Source of the DNA: an uncultured Chromatiaceae bacterium
GTDB lineage: Bacteria; Pseudomonadota; Gammaproteobacteria; DRLM01
DNA: 58,473 nucleotides
Assembly: GCA_945787555.1 (NCBI GenBank)
Contig: CALZJG010000062.1
Span: 1 to 58,473 of the forward strand
Direction: 5' to 3'
The translations under genes and the position numbers were made by a program. Shown here piece by piece: positions 1 to 8,343 of this stretch (positions are counted from its first letter, which is position 1; every line of letters starts with the position of its first letter). The notes beneath the pieces are model-generated. The model worked only from the letters and a program-made list of their open reading frames with translations, was not told the origin of the DNA and did no database searches.

Positions 1-1
1 A

Positions 2-85
2 TTCGATTACCTCGCCAAGGTGATCACTGGAGTGAAATTCAAAGACGGTATCGAGGTGCAAGCAGTCGATCAGGCCGCCGCTTGA
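2..85 (+). CDS. C-terminal tail of an unidentified CDS (partial)
   Basis: The first 28 codons form an open frame that enters from outside the window and stops with TGA at 83-85. The peptide contains LAKVITGVKFKDGIEVQ and ends in three alanines. I do not recognise the family. It ends about 12 bases before the point where homology to a decayed VOC-family gene on the other strand begins. This is what would be expected if it were the last gene of an inserted element, for example a transposase. That is inference; no terminal repeat or target duplication can be checked because the element lies outside the window. Confidence 0.45.
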   Translation, partial: FDYLAKVITGVKFKDGIEVQAVDQAAA

Positions 86-96
86 TTCAAACCGCT

Positions 97-376
97 AAAC
101 ACCAGATTGGACAATAACTCGTTCACGTTCAATGCCACGTTGTGTACCCGGTGTGTTTTTCTGGCAAATCCATAAGTAAATTCTCATTTGATTTCGAATT
201 TGCATTGAGAATTAAAGTTGATATTTGCACCAGACGGATGCTCGATTATCGCTACCGGCTCCAGCCCGATGGGCCCAACTATGAATTCGAAATCCTAGTT
301 GCTCGTAAAACTTTCTCGCTTGCTCAAGATTCGTAACTCTTATGCCTATGTGGTTGATTCCGGCAATCTCTTTCAT
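97..376 (-). pseudogene. Decayed VOC (glyoxalase/bleomycin-resistance) family gene, frameshifted and truncated
   Basis: The minus strand opens with MKEIAGINHIGIRVTNLEQ, a typical VOC N-terminus (beta strand with the first metal-site His, then the ARKFYEQLGF helix). After LGF the frame breaks. The expected continuation IVGPIGLEPVAIIEHPSGAN is found in a neighbouring frame, the next piece (MDLPEKHTGYTTWH) in another, and ALNVNELLSNLV in yet another. At least three single-base shifts are therefore needed to restore one VOC protein. Homology stops near base 97, next to the foreign-looking ORF tail at 2-85, so the 3' part is missing. It is not expected to be functional. The start at 376 was chosen because VOC homology begins there; an upstream in-frame ATG at 424 adds 16 unrelated residues. 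Confidence 0.75.
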
Positions 377-665
377 TGAAAGTAACCCAACTAGGTTGCG
401 AAATTCAATACGGCTAACGCTCACTCTAATGGCTGGTGGTATTCACTCTAATAGAACACATATTTGGCATATATCACTTACAATGAAGAATGTCGCGCTA
501 GGTCAGTCGATTTTTAAGTGAATGTTAGATGATGATTTATAATCTATTCCAGAGCAAGATAAATGACTGATGACGTAACTACGCCGAGACAGAAGTGGTC
601 CCTGTCCTCAACGCTTTCGGCTCGCAGACCTAACGCAAATACCATTCCTCGCTACTGTCGTCGTC

Positions 666-1613
666 TTAATCGCTGATTGCGCCTTCAATACCAAACACGC
701 GTTCCTTTCCTTGGCGCCCTTTGGTGTGCACGGTGCCAAGGTCGTTCAAGGCCAGGGCGTCACCCAATAGTCGCGCGGTGTGGTGGCAGAGCACGATGGG
801 CACTGGCACGTCTTTGTTGGCCAAGCCGGAGAGTCTGAATGCCAGATTGGTGGCATCGCCGACGATGGCGACATTATCTTGCCGCACGCCGTAATGGGAT
901 AGCGTGACGGTGCCGGTGGCGATGCCCCAGCCGATCCGGACGGCGGCGAGTTCTTGATCGCCGCGCTGGTGGGCCAGTGCGGCCAGTTCTTGGCAGGCGG
1001 CGAGTTGCGCGCGGGCGGCGTGGCAGGCGTTGAGGGCGGGCTCCGTGTGCGCCGTGGGGCCGTGTTCCCAGTAAGCGAAGATGGCGTCACCGGCATAGTC
1101 TTTGATCGTGCCGTGATGGTCGTGCACGATGGGGCTGAGGGTGTCGAAAAGTTGTGTGACCAAGGTGCACACTTGGGAGGGGCTGCTGTTTTGTGCCAGG
1201 GTGGAGTAGTTGCGCACATCGGCGACCAGGTGGGTGACGACTTCGTCTATGGCCAAGGTGTGGGTCTCGGCCACTTCTTCTGGGTTCGGGGCGACGGTGG
1301 CGCGCTGGGTGAGTTTGACGGTGTAGCAGTGGGTGCCTAGGCTGATGACGTCGCGGTCGCTCAGGGGTTGCTCGACGCCGGGGGTGGCGCGCACGCCGTT
1401 GATGCGGGTGCCGTTGCGACTGGCGTCCATGATGGTCAGCACACCTTGATTCCAGGTGATGACGGCGTGATCACGCGAGATATCGGGGTCGTCGATGAGG
1501 ATGCGTTTGGCGGCCGGGACGCCGTGGCAGGTGCGGCCGAGGTAGACTCGATCGCGGATGGCGACGGAATGGCCTAGGCCTGCCTCATCCAGCCAATTTA
1601 TTCTAGGGTACAT
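666..1613 (-). CDS. FHA domain-class III nucleotidyl cyclase
   Basis: This 315-residue soluble protein joins an N-terminal forkhead-associated domain (about residues 20-100; G26-R27, S46-R-D-H49, N67-G68 visible) to a class III adenylate/guanylate cyclase domain (about 125-310). The two metal-binding aspartates are D132 (ADVRNYSTLA) and D176 (YAGDAIFAYW). N256 and R260 match the transition-state Asn-x3-Arg signature, so the domain looks catalytically competent. FHA domains bind phosphothreonine peptides. The same operon encodes a Ser/Thr kinase, a PP2C phosphatase and, 19 bp upstream, a Crp-type regulator. It is therefore plausible (inference) that kinase output is turned into a cyclic nucleotide signal here. 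Whether the product is cAMP or cGMP cannot be told by eye. It is the last gene of the minus-strand operon. Confidence 0.9.
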   Translation of the reverse strand: MYPRINWLDEAGLGHSVAIRDRVYLGRTCHGVPAAKRILIDDPDISRDHAVITWNQGVLTIMDASRNGTRINGVRATPGVEQPLSDRDVISLGTHCYTVKLTQRATVAPNPEEVAETHTLAIDEVVTHLVADVRNYSTLAQNSSPSQVCTLVTQLFDTLSPIVHDHHGTIKDYAGDAIFAYWEHGPTAHTEPALNACHAARAQLAACQELAALAHQRGDQELAAVRIGWGIATGTVTLSHYGVRQDNVAIVGDATNLAFRLSGLANKDVPVPIVLCHHTARLLGDALALNDLGTVHTKGRQGKERVFGIEGAISD

Positions 1614-1632
1614 GGTCGTAGGAACGGCGGCG

Positions 1633-2301
1633 TTACCATCGGGTGGGTAGCTTTTGCTTGATGACGATGGCTTGTTTGTCGGTGGTGATGTAACCCCCGG
1701 CGCTGAGTTCCTTGAAGATGCGGCTTACCATCTCGCGCGACGAACCCACCATGGCGGCGATGTCTTTGTGGGTCATGCGTTGTTTGACGATGAGTTGCCC
1801 GTCTTCTTCATCGGCGAGTTTGTTCAGCAAGGCGACGATGCGCCCATAGACGTCCATCAAGGCGATGTTTTTAACGTTGTCGGTCAGCGTGCGCAGGCGT
1901 TGTGTGAGTCCCTTGATGACATGCAGCGCGACCTGAGGATTGTTCAACAAGAACGCTTCGAAGTCGCGTTTCCTGATGATATGCAGGGCGCAGTTGGTTA
2001 AGGCCATGACGGAGGAGGAGCGTGGTGCGCCGTCCAATAAGGCGACTTCACCGAAGTAATCGCCGGGGCCGAGGATGTTGAGTATCACCTCGCGGCCTTC
2101 CTCGTCGCTGAGATAGATCTTGACGCGCCCGGTTTTGACGATGAACAGGCTATCGGTGTCGTCGCCTTCGGTCACCAACACGGCGTTCTTGGGGAAGCTG
2201 CGCAACTGCGCATGGGCGGTGAGTTGTTCCCACTCGGCGGGCTGCAGGTCCTGGAACAGCGCGACTTGCTCGAAGACGGAGGGCTCATTTTGGTTCATCA
2301 T
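1633..2301 (-). CDS. Crp/Fnr-family transcriptional regulator (paralogue 1)
   Basis: This 222-residue protein has a cyclic-nucleotide-binding beta-roll (about 10-125), a dimerisation helix and a winged helix-turn-helix (about 165-215). The phosphate-binding cassette reads FGEVALLDGAPRSSSV, close to the cAMP-binding consensus (RSA in E. coli CRP). There are no FNR-type N-terminal cysteines. The recognition helix SREMVSRIFKEL keeps the R-E-x3-R arrangement with which CRP reads GTGA half-sites. A paralogue at 40620-41264 has an almost identical helix and also ends in LPTR plus an aromatic residue. It lies between the PP2C and FHA-cyclase genes, so it is a candidate receptor for that cyclase's product. 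It may also bind the GTGA-N5-TCAC palindrome upstream of its own operon (8507-8519). Confidence 0.92.
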   Translation of the reverse strand: MMNQNEPSVFEQVALFQDLQPAEWEQLTAHAQLRSFPKNAVLVTEGDDTDSLFIVKTGRVKIYLSDEEGREVILNILGPGDYFGEVALLDGAPRSSSVMALTNCALHIIRKRDFEAFLLNNPQVALHVIKGLTQRLRTLTDNVKNIALMDVYGRIVALLNKLADEEDGQLIVKQRMTHKDIAAMVGSSREMVSRIFKELSAGGYITTDKQAIVIKQKLPTRW

Positions 2302-2398
2302 CTATGACTCAGTGGCTTAGGATGCACAGCGTGCGACGGGTGGTGCAGGCCAGCTATGTAGCTCATTCGAAGGGTGGCGTAATCTGCGCGATTGATCA

Positions 2399-3181
2399 TC
2401 ATGTTTGCACCTCAAGGCTCTGCCAGTGCACTAACATCGCCGTGATGTTGTCGCGGCCACCGTTGGCGTTGGCCAGTTCTACCAAGTCGGCGCAGCGGGT
2501 CTTCAGCGCGTCGCCGGCGCTATTGCGCAATGCCTGTTCCAGCGCCGCGTGACTCACCATGTCGGTCAAGCCGTCGGAGCAGATCAACAGTAAATCATCG
2601 CTGTGCGGCTGATAGGTCTGCGTTTCCACTTCGATGCGATCCCACGGCCCCACCGCGCGCAAGACGACATTCTTGTTCGGCGCTGGCCCGTCTTGGCCGG
2701 AACTGCGCCATTTTTGATATAGGCTGTGATCTTGGGTGAGCGCCTGCAGGCGTTGTCCGCGCCATAAGTATACGCGACAGTCGCCGACATGGAACACGAT
2801 GCCATCCGTGGCGGATGGCGGTAAATACACGCCGGCGAGGGTGGCGCCCATGCCCTGGCCTTGCTTGATGGCGCGGGCTTGGTTCAGCTTGAAGACGTTT
2901 TCGTTCGCGGCCGCGACGGCTAGCCGGATGGCGTGTCGTGAGGTGGCGCTGGTGTCGTCAGCAGGCACGGGTGAGTCGCTAAGTTGTTCGTGCAACGTGT
3001 CGCGCATGACCGTCACCACCGTGCGGCTGGCCACTTCTCCGGCCGTATGGCCGCCCAGGCCGTCGGCGACGATGAACAAGCCCAACGCCTCATCAATGCT
3101 ATAGCAGTCTTCGTTGTGCTGGCGCCGCATGCCGACATGGGTGATGGCGGCGGCGTGCGGCGTGTCAGGGCGGGGCGGCAT
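2399..3181 (-). CDS. PP2C-family Ser/Thr protein phosphatase
   Basis: This 260-residue cytosolic PPM/PP2C phosphatase is of the usual bacterial Stp/PppA length. Visible motifs are RQHNED (N23-E24-D25), VADGLGGHTAGE (D40, G41: metal-binding), CSDGLTD and the C-terminal GRDNITAML motif whose Asp completes the metal site. It would remove phosphates from Ser/Thr on proteins, most directly the kinase encoded 6 bp upstream at 3188-4987 and its targets. Such kinase-phosphatase pairs are normally co-transcribed, as the spacing here suggests. The start at 3181 lies just before homology begins. Confidence 0.93.
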   Translation of the reverse strand: MPPRPDTPHAAAITHVGMRRQHNEDCYSIDEALGLFIVADGLGGHTAGEVASRTVVTVMRDTLHEQLSDSPVPADDTSATSRHAIRLAVAAANENVFKLNQARAIKQGQGMGATLAGVYLPPSATDGIVFHVGDCRVYLWRGQRLQALTQDHSLYQKWRSSGQDGPAPNKNVVLRAVGPWDRIEVETQTYQPHSDDLLLICSDGLTDMVSHAALEQALRNSAGDALKTRCADLVELANANGGRDNITAMLVHWQSLEVQT

Positions 3182-3187
3182 GCAAGG

Positions 3188-4987
3188 TCACTTCCGCGGC
3201 GCTTGACGCGTAACGATGAAAGCGTATTGGGCCGACACCCGCTTGGCGTCGCCGAGTTTGAGGGCGTTACTCAAAGCTTCCAAGTAGGTCTTGGTATCTT
3301 CGAATTCCGGGCGTGTGCCGTTCCATAGCGCCTGGTCGCTACTGATCACGGCGATCATCTCACGGCCGAAGGGCGGGGCGATTTCCCAGCGGCGCTGACC
3401 GGCGCCGATATGGATCGGCGTGCCGGGCGGCGTCGGCGTGAGGCTTTGCGTGGGGTCGGGGAGCAAATGGGCCACACTGCCGTCCAGCAGAAAATAGTCG
3501 GCGTACACATTGGCGGGAAAGGCGGGCGTGGCCAGACTGAATTCCAGCTTATCCCCTTCCTGAAAGTGCAGGCGCTCGCCCTCGATGGTCGCCGTGGGGG
3601 AGGTGAGCGGCCCCATGGCTGGATCGAGATGGGGTTTGAGCAGTGCGAGCAGTTCGCAGTAAGGCCAGGGTTGTACGTTGATTTTCACCTCCAGCGAGGT
3701 GACGCCTGGGAGCGCGGCCGCAGCCCGTTGCAACGCTTCTGCGTCATCCGGGGTGGCCACGTAGCCGTGCAGTATCACCTTGTCGGCCTCCAGCCGGTAA
3801 GTGAGATCGGCGCAAGGGTAGCGGGCGAGCAAACCGTCCAGAGCAGTCTCGGTTTGGTTGGTGAGCGCCGTCGCCGTCGCGCTGTTGGGCATGCTCACTG
3901 TGTTCGTCATGTTAACCAAGCCCGTACCATCAGATGGAGCGTTGTGAGGTGCTTGTTCGCTGGGTGCGAGGAAGACATACCCCCCTAGACCCACTGCTAG
4001 GACCACGGCGGCAATGGCGCCCAAGGTGGCAGGGCGCGGGGCAGGCCGCGCGGGTGAGGCGGCGAGCCTGACGTTGTGTTCGTCCCCGGCGATGATGACG
4101 GTTTCCGCATCTGCGGAGGGGGCAACATCCTCGGTCTCGATATCGGGCGCCTGTTGCAAGGCCTCCTGGAGCGCACTGGCGAACTCATCGGCGCTTTGGA
4201 ATCGCTCGCCTGGGTCTTTGTTCAAGGCTTTCATTACCACGCCGTCGATGGCGGCGCTCACGGCCGGTTGCCAGTATGAGGGGGGCTCCGGCGTGTTCTG
4301 CAAGACGTTATGCACGACCGCGCCGAGATCCGCGCCTGCGTAGGGATTTTCTCCGGTCAACAATTCATAAAGTATGATGCCGGCGGAATACACATCGGTG
4401 CGATGATCGGTGGACTGACCCAATAGTTGCTCGGGTGACATGTAGCTGGGGGAGCCGATCACATAGCCCGCTTGGGTCATGGCGCTGGTATCGATCTTGG
4501 CAACGCCGAAATCGGTCACTTTGATTTGCCCGCTGGGCATCATCATGATGTTGGCGGGTTTGACGTCGCGGTGGATCACGCCGTTGGCGTGAGAATAGGC
4601 CAGCGCGGACAGCAATTGTGTGGCGATGTCGCAAGCGGCGTGCGGCGGGAAAGACTCACCTTGCGCCAACTTCTCTTTCAGCGACTCACCTTCGACGTAT
4701 TCCATGACGATGTAGATCACATCATCGTCGCGATCACAGCTGTAGCAGGTGACGATGTTGGGATGGAGTAAGCGGCCGTAGGCTTTGGCCTCGGCGCGGA
4801 AACGTCTCAGCAGCTCGGCCTCGTCGTCGCCTGCGAGTAACTCGCTGCGCAAAGTCTTGATGGCCACCAGACGCTCCATGTCGGGATCGTAGGCTTGGTA
4901 CACGACGCCCATGGCGCCCCGGCCCAGGGTGGCTTGGATAGCATATTTGGCAAGGCGTTCTATCTGCATGATGGTTTTGGTGGTCAT
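3188..4987 (-). CDS. Transmembrane Ser/Thr protein kinase with periplasmic BON-like and DUF4384 domains
   Basis: This 599-residue eukaryote-like kinase has the glycine loop LGRGAMGVVY (from residue 21), catalytic lysine K44 in VAIK, HRD (H139-D141) and DFG (D159-G161), so all catalytic residues are present. A single membrane helix follows at about 322-342. The outer part holds a BON-like segment (about 385-455, ending in LEVKINVQPWPYC) and a C-terminal DUF4384-like domain (about 465-560, YADYFLLDGSVAHLLPDP). The topology fits a periplasmic sensor that drives a cytosolic kinase. An internal ATG at residue 7 (MQIERLAKY) could be the true start. A DUF4384-like domain also occurs in the CsgG-like lipoprotein at 12409-13956, which hints that both sense or bind a similar envelope ligand (inference). 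Confidence 0.93.
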   Translation of the reverse strand: MTTKTIMQIERLAKYAIQATLGRGAMGVVYQAYDPDMERLVAIKTLRSELLAGDDEAELLRRFRAEAKAYGRLLHPNIVTCYSCDRDDDVIYIVMEYVEGESLKEKLAQGESFPPHAACDIATQLLSALAYSHANGVIHRDVKPANIMMMPSGQIKVTDFGVAKIDTSAMTQAGYVIGSPSYMSPEQLLGQSTDHRTDVYSAGIILYELLTGENPYAGADLGAVVHNVLQNTPEPPSYWQPAVSAAIDGVVMKALNKDPGERFQSADEFASALQEALQQAPDIETEDVAPSADAETVIIAGDEHNVRLAASPARPAPRPATLGAIAAVVLAVGLGGYVFLAPSEQAPHNAPSDGTGLVNMTNTVSMPNSATATALTNQTETALDGLLARYPCADLTYRLEADKVILHGYVATPDDAEALQRAAAALPGVTSLEVKINVQPWPYCELLALLKPHLDPAMGPLTSPTATIEGERLHFQEGDKLEFSLATPAFPANVYADYFLLDGSVAHLLPDPTQSLTPTPPGTPIHIGAGQRRWEIAPPFGREMIAVISSDQALWNGTRPEFEDTKTYLEALSNALKLGDAKRVSAQYAFIVTRQAPRK

Positions 4988-5041
4988 CGCCGGTTGGCGG
5001 CCTGCGCTGCGCGGCCAGGGGTTAGTTACTGTCAGTAAGGA

Positions 5042-7639
5042 CTACACGCGCGGCACCCAAAAGAAGTCGCCCGCTTCGTGACCGGCATGTTGGATAGGCG
5101 CGTACTCGGGTACTTGATCCACTTGAAAGCTATCCGCAACCACCGCCACCGCGGCAGAGACACGCCGAAACAGACTTTGACCCTCAAGTACCGTGTTGTT
5201 TTCGCGCAGTACGCGCAAGAAAGCTTTGGCGAAGATCGAGTGTTCGCCGCCGCCTTCGTCCAGCACCGGCGCGACGCCGCCGGAAGTGAGCACGGTACGC
5301 GAACGCTTGATGACCATTTTCTTCAGCCAGGTATGGCGTGTTTTGGTGCTCTGTCCGACTTCCAAATTAGTCAGAGCGGAGCGGGTCATGATGCCGGAGT
5401 AACATGAGTCCGCCACCACCAGCACATGTTTGGCGGGGATCGCATTGACCAATTCCGTCAAGGCGCTGTTGGAGATCCAATTCGCCGTGCTCTGGGGTTC
5501 GGCGTCCACCGGCAGCCATTGCCCCTTCAAGTTGACGCGGTCCAATTCGCCGTGGCCAGCATAGTAAATCACCAGATTGTCTTTTTCGGTGAGGTCGCGG
5601 CGCAGCTTGTTCATTTGGGTGATGATGTCGTAGCGCGTGGCATTGGTGAGGGTGACGACATTCTTAAATTTATAGCGCTGCAGCAGAACCTCTTTGATGG
5701 CCTCGACGTCGCGTGTCGGCGTGAGTAAGTCAGGTAAATGGTGGTACTCATTGTTGCCGATCAGCAAAGCATGATACTCGCCGAATTCGATATCAGGAAT
5801 AGTTGGCGTGACGGCGACGGTTCGTTCCACTGCGGCGTCCACCGCGGGCGACGGCGCGGCGAGCGCCAGCACGAACTTCTTCTGCGAGCGGTTCCCTTCC
5901 TGGTCCACCGCCACCACGTCCACCAGCGTATCCGCACTGCGGATCGGAACTTTGTGCTTGAATACGCCGGTGCTGGAGATCGCCATGGTTTGATCGTTGA
6001 GGGTGACCAACAACAAATTGGTTTCCGAGGTGACCTTGCCGACGATCTCCCGTTCCTGTAGCGCCGAACGCAGGCGCAGTACCGGCACGGTGGTGGCGGC
6101 GCTGCGCACCGTCGGTAGATTGGGATCCAATATTTCGATCAAGGGCGCCACCAAGGCCACTTGATGTTGTGTCTTGGCGCGCTCCAAGGTGGCGATGCGA
6201 TTGTCATTGCTGCGCTTGGTTTGCTGCAAATGACGGATGATGTCTTGTTGCCGGGACAGGTCGGCGATCAGACTTTGTTGCTCGGCGGACAAATCGCCGT
6301 TCAGTCGTTGGCGTTCTTGTTCGATGCTGCGACGACGTTGCTCGAGCGCTGTCTGGGCGTTCTGTAGTTCGGCCAGTGAAGATTGTAAGGCGCGCTTGCG
6401 CTGCTGCATGTCCGTTAGTAGTACATTGAGGGACCGACCCTGAGAGGCCGCTAAGGCTTGCTGGCGTGCCAGTGCCGCTTCGGTCGCCGAGAGTTGAGCG
6501 AGTTGGGTGGCGATGGCGCCCTCGACAGCCTGAGACTCGCTGCGCAGGGCCGCGGTATTGTTTTGTTGGGTGGAGGCGCGGGCGATGTCGTGCTCCAGGG
6601 CGAGTCTTTTCGCACGCAGTTGCTTGAGTTCCGCGCTCATCGCATCACGCTGAGCACGTAATTCGTTTAGCGCCGGGCCTGGGTCCGGCTCCTGTCGTTT
6701 TTGGTCACCGGCCTGAGGTTGACGCGCGATCGCGAGTTCCGTTGCGGCCAGGGCGTTCTGCTGCGCCTGTAGCTGTTGCTGCAAGCGGCTGGCTTCGAGT
6801 TGGGAATTCGCCAATTCGTTTTGCAGGGCTCGATGGCGCGCGGCGGCGCGTTGGGCCTTGTCGTCCCATTCCTTCACCGCTTTTTGACGTTGTGCCAGTC
6901 GCGTTTGGGCGCGGTCGAGGTCGGACTCCACGCTGCCGAGTTGCAGCCGTTTGTCGGCGATTTCATGCTCTACCTGGGTGAGTTTGGCTTGCTCTTGTTC
7001 CAGCGCTTCACGCAATTGCACTTGTTGTTGCACACCCAAGCTGATCTCGGTGGTGGGCAGGGTGTTTTCCGATAGCCCGGAGGCGGCGCGGTACAATTGG
7101 TAGGCGATTTGGGGCTTTTTCTCCACGCCCAAGCCCAGTTCATGCAAATGGCCCAGGGCAAATTGCGCCTCGGCATAACCCTGGTCCGCCGCTTTTTGGT
7201 ACCAATGGGCGGCCTCGAAATAATCTGGCGGCACACCCAAACCTTTTTCATGGATAGCACCGACATAAGTTTGGGCCTGGGGGTCTCCTTGCTGGGCCAA
7301 TGGCAACCAAACCTTCAAGGCCGTCTCGAAATTGGCGCGATCATAAGCCGCGTATTCGCCGCCGCGGATCTCACATTCCAGCGCGGAAGTTTTGATCGGC
7401 CGCCGCGGCGACAGAAAGGTGAACGAGGAACCGAGTTTTTTTACCACGCCCGGTAACAGGCAATCGACGATCAAGGTGGCGTCGTCTTGAGCGACCGGTG
7501 TGTTGGCCGCCATCGCCATGCTGTCGTCCAGGGTCGGATTGCTGCTGCAGGCGGCCAGCGCCAGTCCGACCAAGGCCAGCCACGCCGGTCGTATACCGCG
7601 CATTCTCGAAGTCTTTGAGTCGACTATGTGCATGTTCAT
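5042..7639 (-). CDS. Caspase-family (peptidase C14) lipoprotein with Sel1 repeats and coiled coil
   Basis: This 865-residue protein begins MNMHIVDSK at 7639, preceded by AAGGA; a longer reading from a TTG at 7747 adds unlikely sequence. The N-terminus carries a lipobox (GLALAAC), so the protein is probably anchored to the outer or inner membrane. Two Sel1-like repeats follow (about 95-170, GVPPDYFEAAHWYQKAADQG and the next one). A long Gln/Ala/Leu-rich coiled coil spans roughly 180-480, then a beta-rich linker. The C-terminal caspase fold (about 610-865) has the dyad H696 (YYAGHGE) and C746 (VADSCYSG), so it looks proteolytically active. Its placement directly before the Ser/Thr kinase (54 bp) suggests a signalling or regulated-proteolysis role. 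Caspase-like proteins fused to Sel1 repeats are known, but the substrate is unknown. Confidence 0.9.
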   Translation of the reverse strand: MNMHIVDSKTSRMRGIRPAWLALVGLALAACSSNPTLDDSMAMAANTPVAQDDATLIVDCLLPGVVKKLGSSFTFLSPRRPIKTSALECEIRGGEYAAYDRANFETALKVWLPLAQQGDPQAQTYVGAIHEKGLGVPPDYFEAAHWYQKAADQGYAEAQFALGHLHELGLGVEKKPQIAYQLYRAASGLSENTLPTTEISLGVQQQVQLREALEQEQAKLTQVEHEIADKRLQLGSVESDLDRAQTRLAQRQKAVKEWDDKAQRAAARHRALQNELANSQLEASRLQQQLQAQQNALAATELAIARQPQAGDQKRQEPDPGPALNELRAQRDAMSAELKQLRAKRLALEHDIARASTQQNNTAALRSESQAVEGAIATQLAQLSATEAALARQQALAASQGRSLNVLLTDMQQRKRALQSSLAELQNAQTALEQRRRSIEQERQRLNGDLSAEQQSLIADLSRQQDIIRHLQQTKRSNDNRIATLERAKTQHQVALVAPLIEILDPNLPTVRSAATTVPVLRLRSALQEREIVGKVTSETNLLLVTLNDQTMAISSTGVFKHKVPIRSADTLVDVVAVDQEGNRSQKKFVLALAAPSPAVDAAVERTVAVTPTIPDIEFGEYHALLIGNNEYHHLPDLLTPTRDVEAIKEVLLQRYKFKNVVTLTNATRYDIITQMNKLRRDLTEKDNLVIYYAGHGELDRVNLKGQWLPVDAEPQSTANWISNSALTELVNAIPAKHVLVVADSCYSGIMTRSALTNLEVGQSTKTRHTWLKKMVIKRSRTVLTSGGVAPVLDEGGGEHSIFAKAFLRVLRENNTVLEGQSLFRRVSAAVAVVADSFQVDQVPEYAPIQHAGHEAGDFFWVPRV

Positions 7640-7755
7640 TTGCCTGTCCTTACTGCGCTGACGCCGTGCGCTGTGCTTATGCATGACGGATGCACGGGCG
7701 CTCGAGTGAGGTGTTGCCTCGCCGGCAGCGAGGTAACACCTGCTCAAGTCCGCGC

Positions 7756-8343
7756 TCAGCGGGCTTGCTCGCCGAGGTTGACGATGGCCACGCGGCGATT
7801 TGCGCCGCTCTCCGGATGCTCGCTGTCCAACAACTCCGATTCCCCCTTGCCCTGCATTTTGATGCGGTCCAAGGCGATGCCGTGCTCCAACACTAAGTAG
7901 CTCTGTACCGCCATGGCGCGTTTTTCCGACAAGCTGAGATTGTAGGCCGCATGACCGACCGCGTCCGTGTGTCCTTCCACCAGGAAAGTGTAGTCGGCCA
8001 GTTCATCGCGCTGCAGGGCCGCGCTCAAGGTATCCAATACGCGTTTGGCTGCCGGGCTTAGTTGATAAGAATCGAATGCAAAAGTCAGCTCCATGGTCAC
8101 CGTGGGTGACGAGAGGGAGTCTACCGCGGCTGCCTGAGTTTCGGCGGGGTCGAGTTGGCCGGTAGCGACTACCGGACGTATACCGCGAAAACGCAAGGGG
8201 CGCTGCTCGGGTTTGAGCCCGTTCACGAATTCATCCACAGTGGGAATTCTTGCGCCAAAATGGGTTTCCTCGCTAACACCGTGGCTCGACCAGGCCAGCA
8301 GGAGCGTGAGCAAGAACGCTGTTGTTCTGGGTGTGCTGTTCAT
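7756..8343 (-). CDS. OmpA-family peptidoglycan-binding protein
   Basis: This 195-residue protein has a signal peptide (LLTLLLAWSSHGVS) and a C-terminal OmpA domain (about 85-190). It shows FAFDSYQLSP, VEGHTDAVG and the ANRRVAIV end, whose Asp and Arg normally hold meso-diaminopimelate in peptidoglycan. There is no N-terminal beta-barrel, only a short linker, so it is a periplasmic or envelope-anchored wall-binding protein. It is the first gene of the minus-strand signalling operon; the next gene starts 116 bp further on. A palindromic putative operator lies 164 bp upstream at 8507-8519. Confidence 0.88.
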   Translation of the reverse strand: MNSTPRTTAFLLTLLLAWSSHGVSEETHFGARIPTVDEFVNGLKPEQRPLRFRGIRPVVATGQLDPAETQAAAVDSLSSPTVTMELTFAFDSYQLSPAAKRVLDTLSAALQRDELADYTFLVEGHTDAVGHAAYNLSLSEKRAMAVQSYLVLEHGIALDRIKMQGKGESELLDSEHPESGANRRVAIVNLGEQAR

